A stretch of DNA of 64,000 nucleotides from Neocallimastix lanati (nom. inval.) (GCA_016946835.1 JACVTC010000044.1:1210428-1274427), one strand, 5' to 3'; positions 27,319 to 38,893 are shown, counted from the first letter of the stretch. Translations and numbers: made by a program. Notes: a model not told the origin generated them from the sequence alone.

Positions 27319-28384
27319 TAAAATTATTACAATAATAATAATAAAATAGTAATAGTAGTAGTTGTTGATATAAAATATATTTGAATTGATGGAATCAGAT
27401 TTCTAATAAAATATTTATATTATTTTTTTTGCTTTTTAATCTTTACATAAAAAATAATAGGTGAGGAAACCTATTATCTCATTGATAAACAAAATGATTA
27501 CTCTGTCCTAGAAGATGGTGTCGGTACCCTCTACCAATGTGTCAGAAATAAAAATGATCAAATAACCTGTACCGAGAACTTCAGTATCGGTTACTTTATC
27601 GTGGATAGCACCCGCGGTTACTACTGTCGTGAGGAGGCCAGTGCCATCAATTGTTCCCTACTAGGAGATCGTATAAAGACCACGGCCACGACCTGTTCTG
27701 CTGTTGGAGATATTATCTTTAACAGTAGCAGTAATAAGCTCTTCTTCTGTCAAAAAAGCTCAGGTGCCACCACGGAAGCCATCGAACTGAACAGTAACAA
27801 TTCAGGCAACTATGCCATTCCAAAGAGTACAGAATTGGATATCTTTGGTCTCGCCAACAACCAATATGCTCTCATTACCATAAATGATAAGATAATTACC
27901 TTCAACAATACCTGTAAGTTTCTTTCTCCCTCTAAATTATATTTTCATTCATTTTATTTATAGTTGGAAATGAAATTTTATTACTTTAGTATTATTGTTG
28001 TTATTAGTAACTCTATTTTTTTATTTTTTTAACCAATTTACCTATACTATATAATTATATTAACAAATTTATAATATTATACTAATATATATACCTTTTA
28101 TGTTCATATAATTTTCACTGATTTCCTATTAAATTACCACTTTCACCGCTACATTAAACAATATATATATATGTATATATTTTTTTTCCTTATTTGAATT
28201 TCTAGATAAAAACAACTTATTGTATGTCTATGTCAACGAAAGCCAAGCCGGAAAGAATAAACTCATTGAAAAGGGTGATACCTGTCCAAAGACCACCGGA
28301 AGCTCTCCTACCTGGGATAGTGATAGTATTGTAGAACTAGACTGTAAAAATGGTAAATGTGATGTAGTTGCACCAGCAGCTTAA
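17546..28384 (+). CDS. Scaffoldin-like repetitive secreted protein B (fungal cellulosome), about 2,219 aa
   Basis: Tandem paralog of gene A with the same inferred role as a secreted scaffold for dockerin-bearing enzymes. Exons: 17546-17571 (tentative), 17626-17699, 17827-19326, 20325-22124, 24224-26851, 27461-27913 and 28206-28384, ending in TAA. The total is 6,660 nt and stays in frame. Exons 1-2 give a signal-peptide-like start: M, a run of Phe/Leu, then a TLITLLAIL core ending near AAG. The body carries GYYLN/LIKC units, FPG modules near 21486 and 24868, CSGW or CNGW motifs near 21890 and 25226, and an acidic Ser-rich linker near 26790-26820. No GPI tail is present. Intron positions match gene A except that A's intron 5 is absent and an extra intron lies at 27914-28205. 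The first exon is inferred from splice phase only. Ligand binding is not shown by the sequence. Confidence 0.86.
19327..20324 (+). other. Gene B intron 3, 998 nt
   Basis: Phase 1, in the same position as gene A's 716-nt intron. Holds poly-T runs, TTTTTA tracts and a short ATATAATTT array near 19930-19985. No gene is seen. Confidence 0.85.
22125..24223 (+). other. Gene B intron 4, 2,099 nt, repeat-expanded
   Basis: Donor G|GTAGGT and acceptor TTTTTCAG|G, phase 1. About fourteen times the length of the matching gene A intron. Filled with A-rich DNA, a heptamer array at 23031-23115, AT dinucleotide runs near 23520-23820 and poly-A. Open frames on the other strand here are low-complexity artefacts. 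Confidence 0.85.
23031..23115 (-). repeat. TAATAAA heptamer array inside gene B intron 4
   Basis: Complement of the TTATTTA minisatellite seen elsewhere, about twelve copies, followed by degenerate copies to about 23158. Confidence 0.85.
26852..27460 (+). other. Gene B intron 5, 609 nt, AAT-rich
   Basis: GTAAGT donor, AATAATAG acceptor, phase 1, splitting a Cys codon as in gene A. Contains long imperfect (AAT)n runs at about 27025-27350. Confidence 0.85.
27914..28205 (+). other. Gene B-specific intron 6, 292 nt
   Basis: GTAAGT donor and TTCTAG acceptor, phase 1 (T|AT). Gene A reads straight through the matching codons near 13725-13745. Confidence 0.8.
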
Positions 28385-28795
28385 AGATATTCCTGACCAT
28401 TCCACTCTGCAATGTTCATAATACTTCATCATCTATTGAAAGGAAAAACCTTTACTTTAAAAAAAAAAATTTATTTATATATATTAAAAAAAAAAAAAAA
28501 AACTATTAAAAAAACTGTCAATTGAAAACTTTTAAATATATAAATAGTTATTTATAAAAAATAAAAAAAAAAAATATTGTAAAATATATTTTGACATAAA
28601 AGAAAAGAATATTTTTAATAATTATTCGCATAAAAGCAATCATTATAGTTTATTTATTATTTAAAATATGAAATATTATATAAATATATATATTATAAAA
28701 TATATTTAAAATTGTTTATAATTTTTGTAATAATTTATTTAAAAAATAAATCTTAAAAATTAAATTCATAATAAAAAAAACCTATTTTATATTAT

Positions 28796-29210
28796 TCAAT
28801 TATTTATTACTTAATTATTTATTATTTATTATTTAATATTTATTATTTAATATTCAATTATTTATTATTTATTATATAATTATTATTAAGTATTATTTAT
28901 TATTCATTATTTATTATTCATTATTAAGTATTATTATTTATTATTTATTATTTATTATTTATTATTTATTATTTATTATTTATTATTTATTATTTATTAT
29001 TTATTATTTATTATTTATTATTTATTATTTATTTATTTATTCATTAGTTATTATTTATTATTTATTATTTATTATTTAATTATTTATTATTTATTATTTA
29101 TTATTTATTATTTATTATTTATTATTCAATTATTTATTATTTATTATTTAATTATTTATTATTTATTATTTATTATTTATTATTCAATTATTATTAAGTA
29201 TTATTGTAAA
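28796..29210 (+). repeat. TTATTTA heptamer array
   Basis: Imperfect seven-base array with interspersed CAATTATT variants. Confidence 0.85.
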
Positions 29211-30902
29211 TAATCTTTTTTCTATAGTGAATAATACATTTTTTAGTTTTATATTAAAATCTTTATATTTAATAATATTATTTTATGATTATACAATTAT
29301 ATTTTTTTTATTAAAAATGATCTTTTTTTTTATTATTAATACTTTTTATTATTTATTTTTAAATGATTTCATTTATAGTTCTAAGTATTAACTTCTAAAT
29401 TATAAATAATTATTTTTAAATAATTATTATTCAATAAAACTTATAAATAGGATATATTTTTAGTTTTTCTTTTATTATACTTTTTTTAAAAAATGCATTA
29501 TCGATACAAAACCTTTTATTTTTTAATAAAAAAAAAAAAAGGTATCAATCTAATTTCTATTTATATAAATATATATATATTTTATGATTATTTTTAATTG
29601 ATCTATTATACATAAAACTTTTCAAATTCAGTAGTTTGAACCAAAAAAAACTTTTGAATGATATTTAATTGAGATTAATTAAGGTATATTTTTGAAATTA
29701 AGATTTTTAAAAGACATTAAAAAATAAAAATAATTACAATACTATAATTTATAAATTAATTAAATAATTTACCAATAATCCTGATTATTAAAGTTTTAAC
29801 GTATCGTTGATTTTACAAGAATCCATAAATAAAATTAAATAATTAAAAAAAAAAAAAATGATTTCATGTATAATTCATTATTTTAATAAATATTATATCA
29901 AAATAATTGCAGGTTCGACTTAAAATTTTACCAATAAAAAAAATATTTTAACATTATAAATATTTTTTGTGGAAAAAAAAAATAGGCCATTTAATCATAA
30001 AAATAGATGAATAGATAATATAATTAAAAAAAGTAATTATGGTAGAAATTTAAAAAACATTGTTAACTCTTTCAATTAAAACGTATTCTTAAATTTCATT
30101 TTTATTAAATATTTTTTCTTTTCTTGTTTCTGAATGTAATGAATTCAATATGAATTCTTATTAAATATTAGATCTTTTATTTAAAATAAAAATAATTTTT
30201 AAATTAGAATCAAGTGAAAACTAAAAAATTTGTTTAATTTCTCTTAAACTCTCTCTCCTTTTTTTTTTTTTTTTTAATTATAATATCCATATTTTTAGTT
30301 TATTCATAAATATTTAATTGAAGTGATTGAAATGTTTTCAATTAATAAAATATTTTTGTTACTTTCAAATCTTTTCATTCTATTTTCACCCTTTTCATAT
30401 TCAATTTAGTTTTTTTAATTTTATAATATTTTTTCATTTTTATATTTGAAAATTTTATTTTGTCATATTTTGAATTATTTTATTTATTTATTTTTTTAAT
30501 ATCATTGTCCATGTACAGATTTCAATTTCAAGTTGATATTAATTTATTTAATATTAATAAATAATTGATTTATCCATTTAGCAAATAATAATATACTAAA
30601 TGGTAAAATACCTTTGTAAGTGTTTTCTTTTCCCATTTTATAAATAAAATCATAAAAGAATTTAAAAAAAATATTTGTGAAATAAAATTAAAAGTAATAA
30701 AAAAAATAGTAAAAAAGTGAGATGTAATTGAAAGAAAATATAAAGTATTAATAAAAACAAAATAAATTATAAAAACTATTATCAAAAGAAATTTTCAAAT
30801 TTCTTTTCATAAAAATAACAGTTTACCTAATTTTAATGGCACTTTCTATATACAAAAATATATTTAACTTATGCAATATATATAATTTTGTGAATGAAAA
30901 AT

Positions 30903-31135
30903 ATCAATAATTATTTATTATTCAATTATTTATTATTATTTATTATTTAATTATTTATTATTTATTAATAAATACTCTTTTTATTATTTATTATTTATTA
31001 TTTATTAATAAATACTCTTTTTATTATTTATTATTTGTTATTTATTAATAAATACTCTTATTATTATTTATTATTTATTATTTATTATTTATTAATAAAT
31101 ACTCTTTTTATTATTTATTATTAATTATTCATTGA
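30903..31135 (+). repeat. Composite repeat: heptamers plus an 'AATAAATACTCTTTTTATTA' block
   Basis: Four successive copies of a block of about 50 bp, each joining TTATTTA heptamers to a fixed word containing TAAATACTCTT. Related words recur near 31970, 32310, 39245, 39405 and 39475, and in complement near 3340 and 3410. Confidence 0.7.
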
Positions 31136-31434
31136 TATTATTAGTAGATATTATTATTTATTTATTATATTAATAAATGGTTTTATTATTATTTTTTTTT
31201 TATTAATTATTTAATTTTATAATTATTTTTTATTAATAATAAATTCTCTTTTGATTATAATTTATTATTATACATTTAATATATATTAATAAATAGTTAT
31301 ATTTTATTACTAATTACTTATTATTTATTACTTGCTATTACTTAATTATTATTTAAATATTTATTAAATATTATTAATTAATAAAGACAATTTATTTTAT
31401 TAAATTTTTTTTATTATCATTATGTACTTTTTAT

Positions 31435-31780
31435 TTCAACCCATCCTCAGGGACAGTAGGAATATTGAGGTAGTAAAACACTTTCATATAGGCGGATATT
31501 ATCCCTTCTGGACTACTTTTCTGAGTGTTCAGCATTGGCGTCCTGACATATATATCATTGCTAAGAATTTTTCTTAAACGCTTTCTCTTGGAGTGCTTCT
31601 ACAATTCCTAAATTCCCTTTGAAGCGAGGCCACTATAATCTAACCCATGATGATATATACTAGTCTCTTTAGCAGGCATAAACGTTAGAAAGATTGCAAT
31701 TTAGTAGAATATATCTACATGGACACATGAAATCATGTACCCAAATATTAGTAATTTCTTTATAAATAGATTAAATAACA
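31435..31780 (-). pseudogene. Probable decayed LINE (non-LTR retrotransposon) fragment
   Basis: This stretch is clearly less AT-rich than its surroundings. On the minus strand, short reading frames broken by stops and shifts give an N-V-Y-A word followed, one base out of frame, by A-K-E-T and then Y-H-H-G-L-D-Y. That order resembles the N-V-Y-A-P-A-K region of APE-type endonucleases in LINE elements. A further open segment of about 50 codons lies nearer 31440-31580 and is not recognised. It is too short and broken to be functional. The LINE assignment is tentative. Confidence 0.35.
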
Positions 31781-31991
31781 GTATTTGCGCAACCCTCTCA
31801 GTTTGGACATTATCTTAACTATAAAACTTAGGATATTTAGAATAACAATATATATATGGATATATTCATACCTATAACCTTAACCCTTTAACCCTAGTAA
31901 AAACCTCTTGTGATGAATACTTGATACAATTATTAATTAGTTATATCTAATTATTTATTATTTATTAATAAATAGTTTTTTTATTTCTACT

Positions 31992-32288
31992 TACGGGGAG
32001 TGGGGCATTTCGCCAAAATGAAAATTATTAAATAAATAAATGAAATTAAATATTATTAATATATTATAAATATTGATGTATTTATAATTTTGAAGTAAAT
32101 ATTTAAATATATTTTTATAATTTAAATATTATAAATAATTATTTTATTACTAAAATATTGTTGTTTTAATATTATTTTTTACAAAATATTAAAAAATATA
32201 TATAAATATTAAATATAATAAAAACAAGTTTTAAAAATTTTTTTTAATCTTTATTTATTTATTCATTCATTTATATCAATACGCCCCT
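31992..32288. mobile_element. Possible MITE-like element with GGGGC ends
   Basis: An isolated G-rich word (GGGGAGTGGGGCATTTCG) at the left and an ATACGCCCC word at the right bound about 295 bp of AT-rich DNA. Inward from GGGGC, both ends continue into similar TAAATAAATAAA tracts in opposite orientation. The match is weak and no clear target duplication is seen. Confidence 0.2.
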
Positions 32289-32719
32289 ATTTATTATTTA
32301 TTAATAAATAGTCTTTTTATTACTATTTATTATTTATTATTTATTTATTGTTTGTTAAATATTTAATTATTTGTTATTTATTATTATTTATTTGTTATTT
32401 ATTATTATATAAATTATTATTTAATATATATATAATTTATTATTTACTATTTACTATCTTATTATTTATTAAATATTAAATATTATTCAATTATTAATTA
32501 TTTATTATTTATTATTTATTATTTAATTATTTATTATTAATTATTTATTTATTTATTTATTTATTGTTTGTTATTATTATTATTTATTTGCTATTTATTA
32601 TTATATAAATTATTATTTATTGTATATTCTAATTTATTATATATAATTTATTATTTAATATTTACTATCTTATTATTTATTATTCATTATTTATTATTTA
32701 TTATATATATAATTTATTT

Positions 32720-32724
32720 ATTTA
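32720..32724. repeat. Target-site duplication, left (ATTTA)
   Basis: Five bases directly before the left LTR, identical to the five bases after the right LTR at 38889-38893. The AT-rich context makes a chance match possible. Confidence 0.7.
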
Positions 32725-32980
32725 TGTCAAAAATATTATGTTAAGAAACACTCAAATAAGTTATAATAAACACAATAATAAATATATATGGATTAGTAGT
32801 TTTTAGAAAAATATTTTTTTATAACAGTATAAATTATTTTTATTCTCTTTTGTATAAGATATGATTTTTTATAAAATAATAATTCCATGATTTTTATACT
32901 TTTTATTTTAAATATTAATACAAGTAATTGGTCATTATTTATATTAAAGATAGATTAATTAAATTAATCATTATTTGACA
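32725..32980 (-). repeat. Copia 3' LTR
   Basis: 256 bp, TG...CA ends, downstream LTR relative to the element's coding strand. Nearly identical to 38632-38888; differences cluster near 32860-32870. Confidence 0.93.
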
Positions 32981-32999
32981 TTCCCCCAAAAATCTAGCT
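32981..32999 (-). promoter_or_regulatory. Polypurine tract next to the 3' LTR
   Basis: On the element strand, TTTTTGGGGGAA directly precedes the LTR's TGTCA. This is the expected place and composition for the plus-strand primer. Confidence 0.75.
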
Positions 33000-33054
33000 T
33001 CAAAAAAAAAAACTTTTTAAAAGATAAAAAAAATGAAGATAGATTTTAATATAA

Positions 33055-36000
33055 TTAATTAATTATTTTCGTTAATAAGGTATTTCTAAATTTGTCCATT
33101 AAAGAGTTATTTAAGTATTTTGTAAAACCATCAGCAAGGTTGTCCTTTGATTTTATGTATTTTAATTTTATAATTTTCTTATTTACTAAATCCCTAATAT
33201 GATGATACCTAATATCAATGTGTTTTGATTTCGGATTTATTGATTGATTTTCACTATTATATATTGTTGCTTTATTGTCTACGAAAATTGTTATTTCTTT
33301 GATATTTATGTTTAATTCGTTTAGTAAATTTTTGTACCATAATGAATGTTTTGCGCATTCACTTAAGCTATAATATTCAGCTTCTGTAGTTGAGGTGGAG
33401 ACACAGTGCTGTAATTTGGAATACCAACTTGTTGGAGTGTCCCCCATTAACATGAGAAATCCAGAAGTTGATTTTCTTGTATTCGGATCGCCAGCAAAAT
33501 CGGCATCTACAAATATTTTTAAATTCATTCCCTTTTCTATTTTGATTCCATAATTTTTTGTATATTTGAGATATCTAAAAATTTTTAAAACATTCATCCA
33601 GTCTTCTAAGTTGGGATCTGTTGATTTTCTTGAAGCTCTACTAACAGCAAAAAGAATATCAGGACGGGTACAGATAGCTAAATATAGTAAATTTCTTATT
33701 GCACTTCGGTATTTTGTTTCATTGAATTTCTTGGTTCTTAGATTTGGATTTACTAATGGCATAAGATTTTTTACTGGTGTTAAGTTGTTAATATCGAATT
33801 TATTTAAAATGTCATTTATATATCTACCTTGATGTAAAATGTAACCATTTAAAGTTTTGGTAAATTTTATTCCAATTACAAATTCAACATCCCCAATATC
33901 CTTTATATTGAACTTCCTTTGAATAGATTGTTTTACTTTATTTATTTCTTGATTTGTTCCTGCAATGAGAATGTCATCAACGTATACTGAGAGAATACAA
34001 ACTATTTCCTTCCCATTGTTTAATTTAATATAAACACATGGCTCACTTTTTATTCTATTGAAACCTATTTTTATCAATTCTTCATTGAGTTTATCATTCC
34101 ATTCTTTACCAGCTTGTTTTAAGCCGTAAAGAGCTTTGTGAAGTTCCCAAAAAGATTTTCCGTAAGATGGATGACCCTCTGGTGCTTTCATGTATATATG
34201 CTCATTTAATGGTGCATTTAAATAAGCTGAATTGATGTCTATTTGAACAATATTGAAATTTTTCTGAACCGCGATAACTGTAATGATTCGAACTGTATCC
34301 TGTTTTAGTGTTGGTGCAAATGTTTCTTTGTAGTCGATACCGTACTGTTGAGTGTATCCTTTTGCAACTAATCTTGCCTTTCTTTTAATAACATTTCCGT
34401 TTCATCTCTTTTATACTTAAATACCCATCGTGATGATATTACGTTGGATCCTGATGGTACTGTTTTAACAATTTTATAAACATCAAGATTTTTCATGATT
34501 TCTAATTCTTTCTTGATTGCGTTTAGCCATTCTATTTTATCTTTAAATTTGAATATATCCTTGAAGTTATATGGTTCAATTAATGTATTTTCATTAATTT
34601 TCATGTCTGATTCATCTGTGTTGTTTATTTTTTTTCTTTTATTTGAATTAATTATAAAATTGTTTAAATTCCTTTTTGAATTTTTAGGATGTTGATAGTT
34701 TTGGTTTTTCTCTTTATTTGTGTTATATTTATTATTAATGTTGTTAATTTCTTGTTGGTTTTCTGTTGATATTTTGTTGTTATCATTTTCAGTCGTATTT
34801 TTAATTTCATTATTAATATTGATTGAATTATTATTGAAATTGTGATCATTTGAATTTAACAATTCCTGATTGAAAGTATTGTTACTATTATTGATTGTAT
34901 TATTGTCAATAGTATTGTTGTTATTTTCATTATTATTATTTTGATTACTGTTATTAATGATAATTTTTTCATTATTATTTTGATAATTGGGATAATATTT
35001 ACGACTAATTCTATTTGTTTTAGAAGATTTATTTTTGGATTGATTTTTAATATTTTTATTCTGGTTAATATTTCTATTCTGGTTAATATTTGTTGTAGCA
35101 TTTCTTTCATTGATAATATCTGTTATTTTATTATTATAATCATCAATTTCATTACGGTATCTAAGTCGGTTTAGACAGTTGCTCTCCCTGAATTTGTTAT
35201 TGGAATGAATACGATTTAAAAAGGAATTTCCTGGTTCATTTTCCATAAATTCTACAGTGCGAGATTGGATGATTTTATTATTGATAACATCAAGAATTTT
35301 GTAAGTGGAAGGATGATCGCAATATCCAAGAAAAATACCAGGATGTGAATTATTGTCAAATTTTGATCTTAGTTCCTTTGGCACAAAGAAATAGACTCTA
35401 CATCCGAATACTCTAAATGTATTGTAATCTACAGGTTTATTATAAAATACTTCAAATGGAATTTTGTTTTGAATGCCTTGATGGGGAAGTCGATTATGAA
35501 TATAGTTTGCAGTATCAACAGCAAACTCCCAAAAATCATGACTGAGTTTAGCGTCGTTAAGAAGTGATTTTGAAGAAGCAATGAGTATACCATTAAATCT
35601 TTCAGCCCTTCCATTTTGAGAAGGGTTATAAGGAACTGAAAACTGATGATGAATTCCATTTTCTTCACAGAAAATTTGAAATTTACTATTTTGAAATTCC
35701 TTCCCATTATCAGATCGAATTGCTTTGATATTTATATTTAATGAATTATAAATTTTATTATACCAAATGATAAATTTGTTAAATACATCATTTTTATTTT
35801 CAGTGAAGATGACCCATCCATATCTAGAGTAGTCATCTAAAATTGTAAGGAAATACTTATTGTTATTTATTGAAGGATTAACAGGTCCTACAAGATCTAG
35901 ATGTATTAATTCTAAAATTTGTTTAGTCTTATTGGTAGATGGTTTAAATGACTTATTTTTTAATTTGGAATTAATACATACTGGGCATTTTAATTTTAGA

Positions 36001-37653
36001 TTGATATTACTTAATTTATTTTTTATTTTAGAAATATCATAATGACCTAGGCGTCTATGCCAAAGGTCTATTACTTGTTGGTTATTTGATACTGTATAAT
36101 TGATTTCGTTATGTTTTGTTGAATTTAAATTTGTTTGGTGTTTGGAAGTGAAAATTTGATATGTATTTTTATCATTAGATAAAGATTTATAAATTCTATT
36201 TCCATTATTATCATAAATTAATACTTGTGGGGAGTTGTCATAATTATTGAATATTACTTTATAATTTTGAGAAATTAATTGATTGATTGAAATTAAGTTT
36301 CTCTTAATATATCTTGAATAATAAACATTTTTTAAAATGAATTTGTTGTTGTTAATGAATCCTACAAAATCGCCACAAAATTCAGATAATACTTCTTTAC
36401 CATTCGCTAGTAAAATTTTTGTTTTACATTTTTTAATGTTAGTAAGAAATTTTATGTCATTAATAGTACTGATTGATGCACCTGAATCTAAAATCCAAAC
36501 TATGAAGTTATTATTATATATATTACTATTTTCGTGATTTTTATTATTTATTCTTTCTAAACAATTAATTTCGATTGCATTGTCAGAGTTATAATCTTTA
36601 GAAAAATCTTCTAAGTAGTCGTCTTTATAGTTGTTGTAATTGCTTATTGAATATAAATGCTTGTTATTAATTATACTTTTATTATATTTTTTGTTCAATT
36701 TTCTTCGAATTTTCATTGATTTATTTTCATTGTTTTGATTCAAGAGCTTATTTCTTTTATACTTATAACATTCCTTTTTGTAGTGGCCGTATTTTCCACA
36801 TAAGAAACATTTTCCATTTTTTCTTCCTCTTATTTTTAAATGCTTATTATTTTGTTTATTTTTGTTTTCAGTTTGTAAATTAAAAATATTTTTTGCGTTT
36901 TCTTCTTGAAGTTTTCTTTCCTTGATGTTCGAGAAAAGAATATCTGGTATTATTCTTTTTACGTAATTGCAACATTTTATCCATTCATTATTGTACTGGA
37001 AAACATTTATCCACCTTAGATTTTCAGGTAAGGCTCTATTCAGAATCCCTACCTTTACACTATCACTCATGTCTGTATCGATGATTTCCAATTCATCGAT
37101 CATATTTTGAAGTGTTGCAAGGAAGATATGTATGTCATCATCTGTGGTAAATTTCAATCTGTTTAATTTATTTCGTAATAGCATTTTTTGATGCTCTTCT
37201 CCTAAAGTAAAGGAATCTTGAAGGAAGTTCCACATTTCGAAGGCGGTCTTACTATGGCTTTTTATTATTTCTTTCGTTTTCTTTCCCAGGCTATTATTAA
37301 TTATCCATTTGACCATGATGTCATTCTTGATATCTGTTTGGGTTGTCCCAATATCGTAAACAAGAGAATTATTAAATTTATCTTTAATGTACTTATCTAA
37401 ATCTTCTTTAATATCCTTCTTTCTCAATTTTTTTTACTTTTGGTAAACTAACGTATTCATCTAGATTATTGATGATTAAGAGGTCCAATATGTTAGTTTT
37501 CCAATCTTGGAAGTTTTCAACCGTTAATTCGGTAACATGATTGAAATTCTCGGAGTAATTGAAAGAGATTCCTTTAGCGAAGAAATTACTTTCTGATTCG
37601 GGAATTTCGATGATTTGGTTTCTGGAGTTACTTCTTGAATTGTTTCTGCTCAT
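33055..37653 (-). pseudogene. copia gag-pol polyprotein with two single-base frameshifts
   Basis: Read on the minus strand. ATG at 37653 starts an 81-codon Gag part, and a +1 shift around an A8 tract near 37425 leads to the next frame. That frame carries the rest of Gag, with a CCHC zinc knuckle (C-F-L-C-G-K-Y-G-H ... C, about 36770-36810). It continues with protease (L-D-S-G-A-S, about 36480) and integrase (H-H-C-C near 35965-36060, then the D, D and E regions near 35900, 35720 and 35600). It breaks in early reverse transcriptase near 34400. The last frame holds the RT active site (Y-V-D-D, about 33985) and RNase H with T-E-A-E-Y near 33390, ending at 33055. Low-complexity Asn-rich sequence at about 34650-35150 separates integrase and RT. 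The shifts may be real mutations or homopolymer errors. Confidence 0.85.
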
Positions 37654-38276
37654 TTTCTATTTTTTATTTTTACCTTCTTATTTTAATTAAAAGTATTTAT
37701 GTTTTATTATTTTCTTAATTTATTTTTTATTGCTTTTCTTTAATTTGTCTTTTATATATTTTTTATTTCTTTAGTTAGATTTTATTTTATTAAATTAAAT
37801 AATGTAAATTGTAATTAATTTTGATTGGTTCTATTTTTAGTGACAATTTATTATTAATCTATTTATATAGATTTTTTAATGATTAATATTTAAAAAATTT
37901 AATTTAAAGATATTAATATACATTTTTTTTTAATATTGATGGAGGAATTAGTATAATTTTATTATTATTGAAACCTATCATTTTGATTCTTTTATTAAAT
38001 AATGTGAATGTGATTATGTTACTATTCCTTTTTTAATTAAGAATAAATTATTTTTATTAATGTTTATTATAAAGTATTGTATATATTTATATTACGAACA
38101 ATAGTATAAAGAGATTAATTTATTTATATTAAGTGTATTTAAAAATTTTTGTTATTGTTGTGAAAATGATTATATCATTAATTGTTCATATTTAATATAT
38201 TATTATAATTTCATTTTAATTAAAATCTTTATTTTAATTATTTATTATATAATTGAATTTTTTATTATATTTTTCC

Positions 38277-38384
38277 CAGCTTATATAGCATAGCTGACAT
38301 GTTATGTTCTTTTATCCTCAGCTTATATAGCATAGCTGACATGTTATGTTCTTTTATCCTCAGCTTATATAGCATAGCTGACAT
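38277..38384 (-). repeat. 42-bp tandem repeat in the copia leader, about 2.6 copies
   Basis: Copies start at 38277, 38319 and 38361 and are identical where they overlap. Each holds a near-palindromic AGCTTATATAGCATAGCT. It lies between the 5' LTR and the gag start. Confidence 0.92.
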
Positions 38385-38604
38385 TTTGTTTATTTTCAAA
38401 TTCAATTATATTGATATTGGACTTCTTTGTACAATTATTTTAAATATTAAAGATTCCACTTTTATTTTAGTTTTATAATTTATAAATATTTATATATATA
38501 TATAAATAATTAAAAATTAATATTTAATAATAAATATATAAATTTCAAATTTATTTAATGTTAAATTTTTATTTTAAAAAAAATACTTAGCTTTTATATG
38601 GATT

Positions 38605-38631
38605 AATCGGTTGAGATTGAGACTCTTAATC
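38605..38631 (-). promoter_or_regulatory. Primer-binding site matching half of a tRNA-Lys
   Basis: Directly inside the 5' LTR. The plus strand reads GGTTGAGATTGAGACTCTTAATC, resembling the D-arm to anticodon-loop part of tRNA-Lys(CUU), where CTT would be the anticodon. This fits priming by a 5' tRNA half cut in the anticodon arm, as known for copia with initiator tRNA-Met. Confidence 0.6.
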
Positions 38632-38888
38632 TGTCAAAAATATTATGTTAAGAAACACTCAAATAAGTTATAATAAACACAATAATAAATATATATGGAT
38701 TAGTAGTTTTTAGAAAAATATTTTTTTATAACAGTATAAATTATTTTTATTCTCTTTTGTATAAGATATTGTTTTTTTATAAAATAATAATTCCATGATT
38801 TTTATACTTTTTATTTTAAATATTAATACAAGTAATTGGTCATTATTTATATTAAAGATAGATTAATTAAATTAATCATTATTTGACA
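38632..38888 (-). repeat. Copia 5' LTR
   Basis: 257 bp with TGTCA/TGACA ends, upstream LTR relative to the coding strand. It should carry the element's promoter. Confidence 0.93.
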
Positions 38889-38893
38889 ATTTA
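38889..38893. repeat. Target-site duplication, right (ATTTA)
   Basis: Matches 32720-32724. Confidence 0.7.

Larger units (their letters stand above)
28385..32724. other. B-copia intergenic region, gene-free
   Basis: AT-rich spacer with heptamer arrays (28796-29210, 30903-31135 and 32290-32720) and one less AT-rich island at about 31435-31780, listed separately. A lone T-arm-like word lies near 29910. No intact gene is visible. Confidence 0.65.
32725..38888 (-). mobile_element. Ty1/copia LTR retrotransposon, nearly intact, 6,164 bp
   Basis: Two near-identical LTRs (32725-32980 and 38632-38888), each TGTCA...TGACA, flank a minus-strand gag-pol region. The element is bounded by an ATTTA target duplication and lies within TTATTTA heptamer repeats. 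Domain order is Gag, protease, integrase, reverse transcriptase, RNase H, which is the copia order. The LTRs differ by about one substitution and one base of length, so insertion is recent. It is gene-rich in C/G compared with the flanks. It separates the A/B pair from gene C and disrupts no visible gene. Confidence 0.93.

Noticed and set aside
4828-28384. Choline-binding repeats as the identity of the GYYLN units
   Set aside because: Superficially similar Gly-Tyr-Tyr hairpins, but the units lack the regular Trp pairs and contain paired Cys, which fits the fungal scaffoldin repeat better.
16231-29210. CRISPR-like repeats
   Set aside because: Arrays are plain heptamer tandem repeats without unique spacers, in a eukaryote.
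29905-29925. Second T-arm-like word (GCAGGTTCGA)
   Set aside because: Same reason: isolated, without a cloverleaf.
31895-31915. Telomere-like CCCTTAACCC words
   Set aside because: Only two to three irregular copies of TTAACCCT-like words; not an array.
37218-37400. Plus-strand open frames within the retrotransposon
   Set aside because: Shadows of gag-pol on the other strand.
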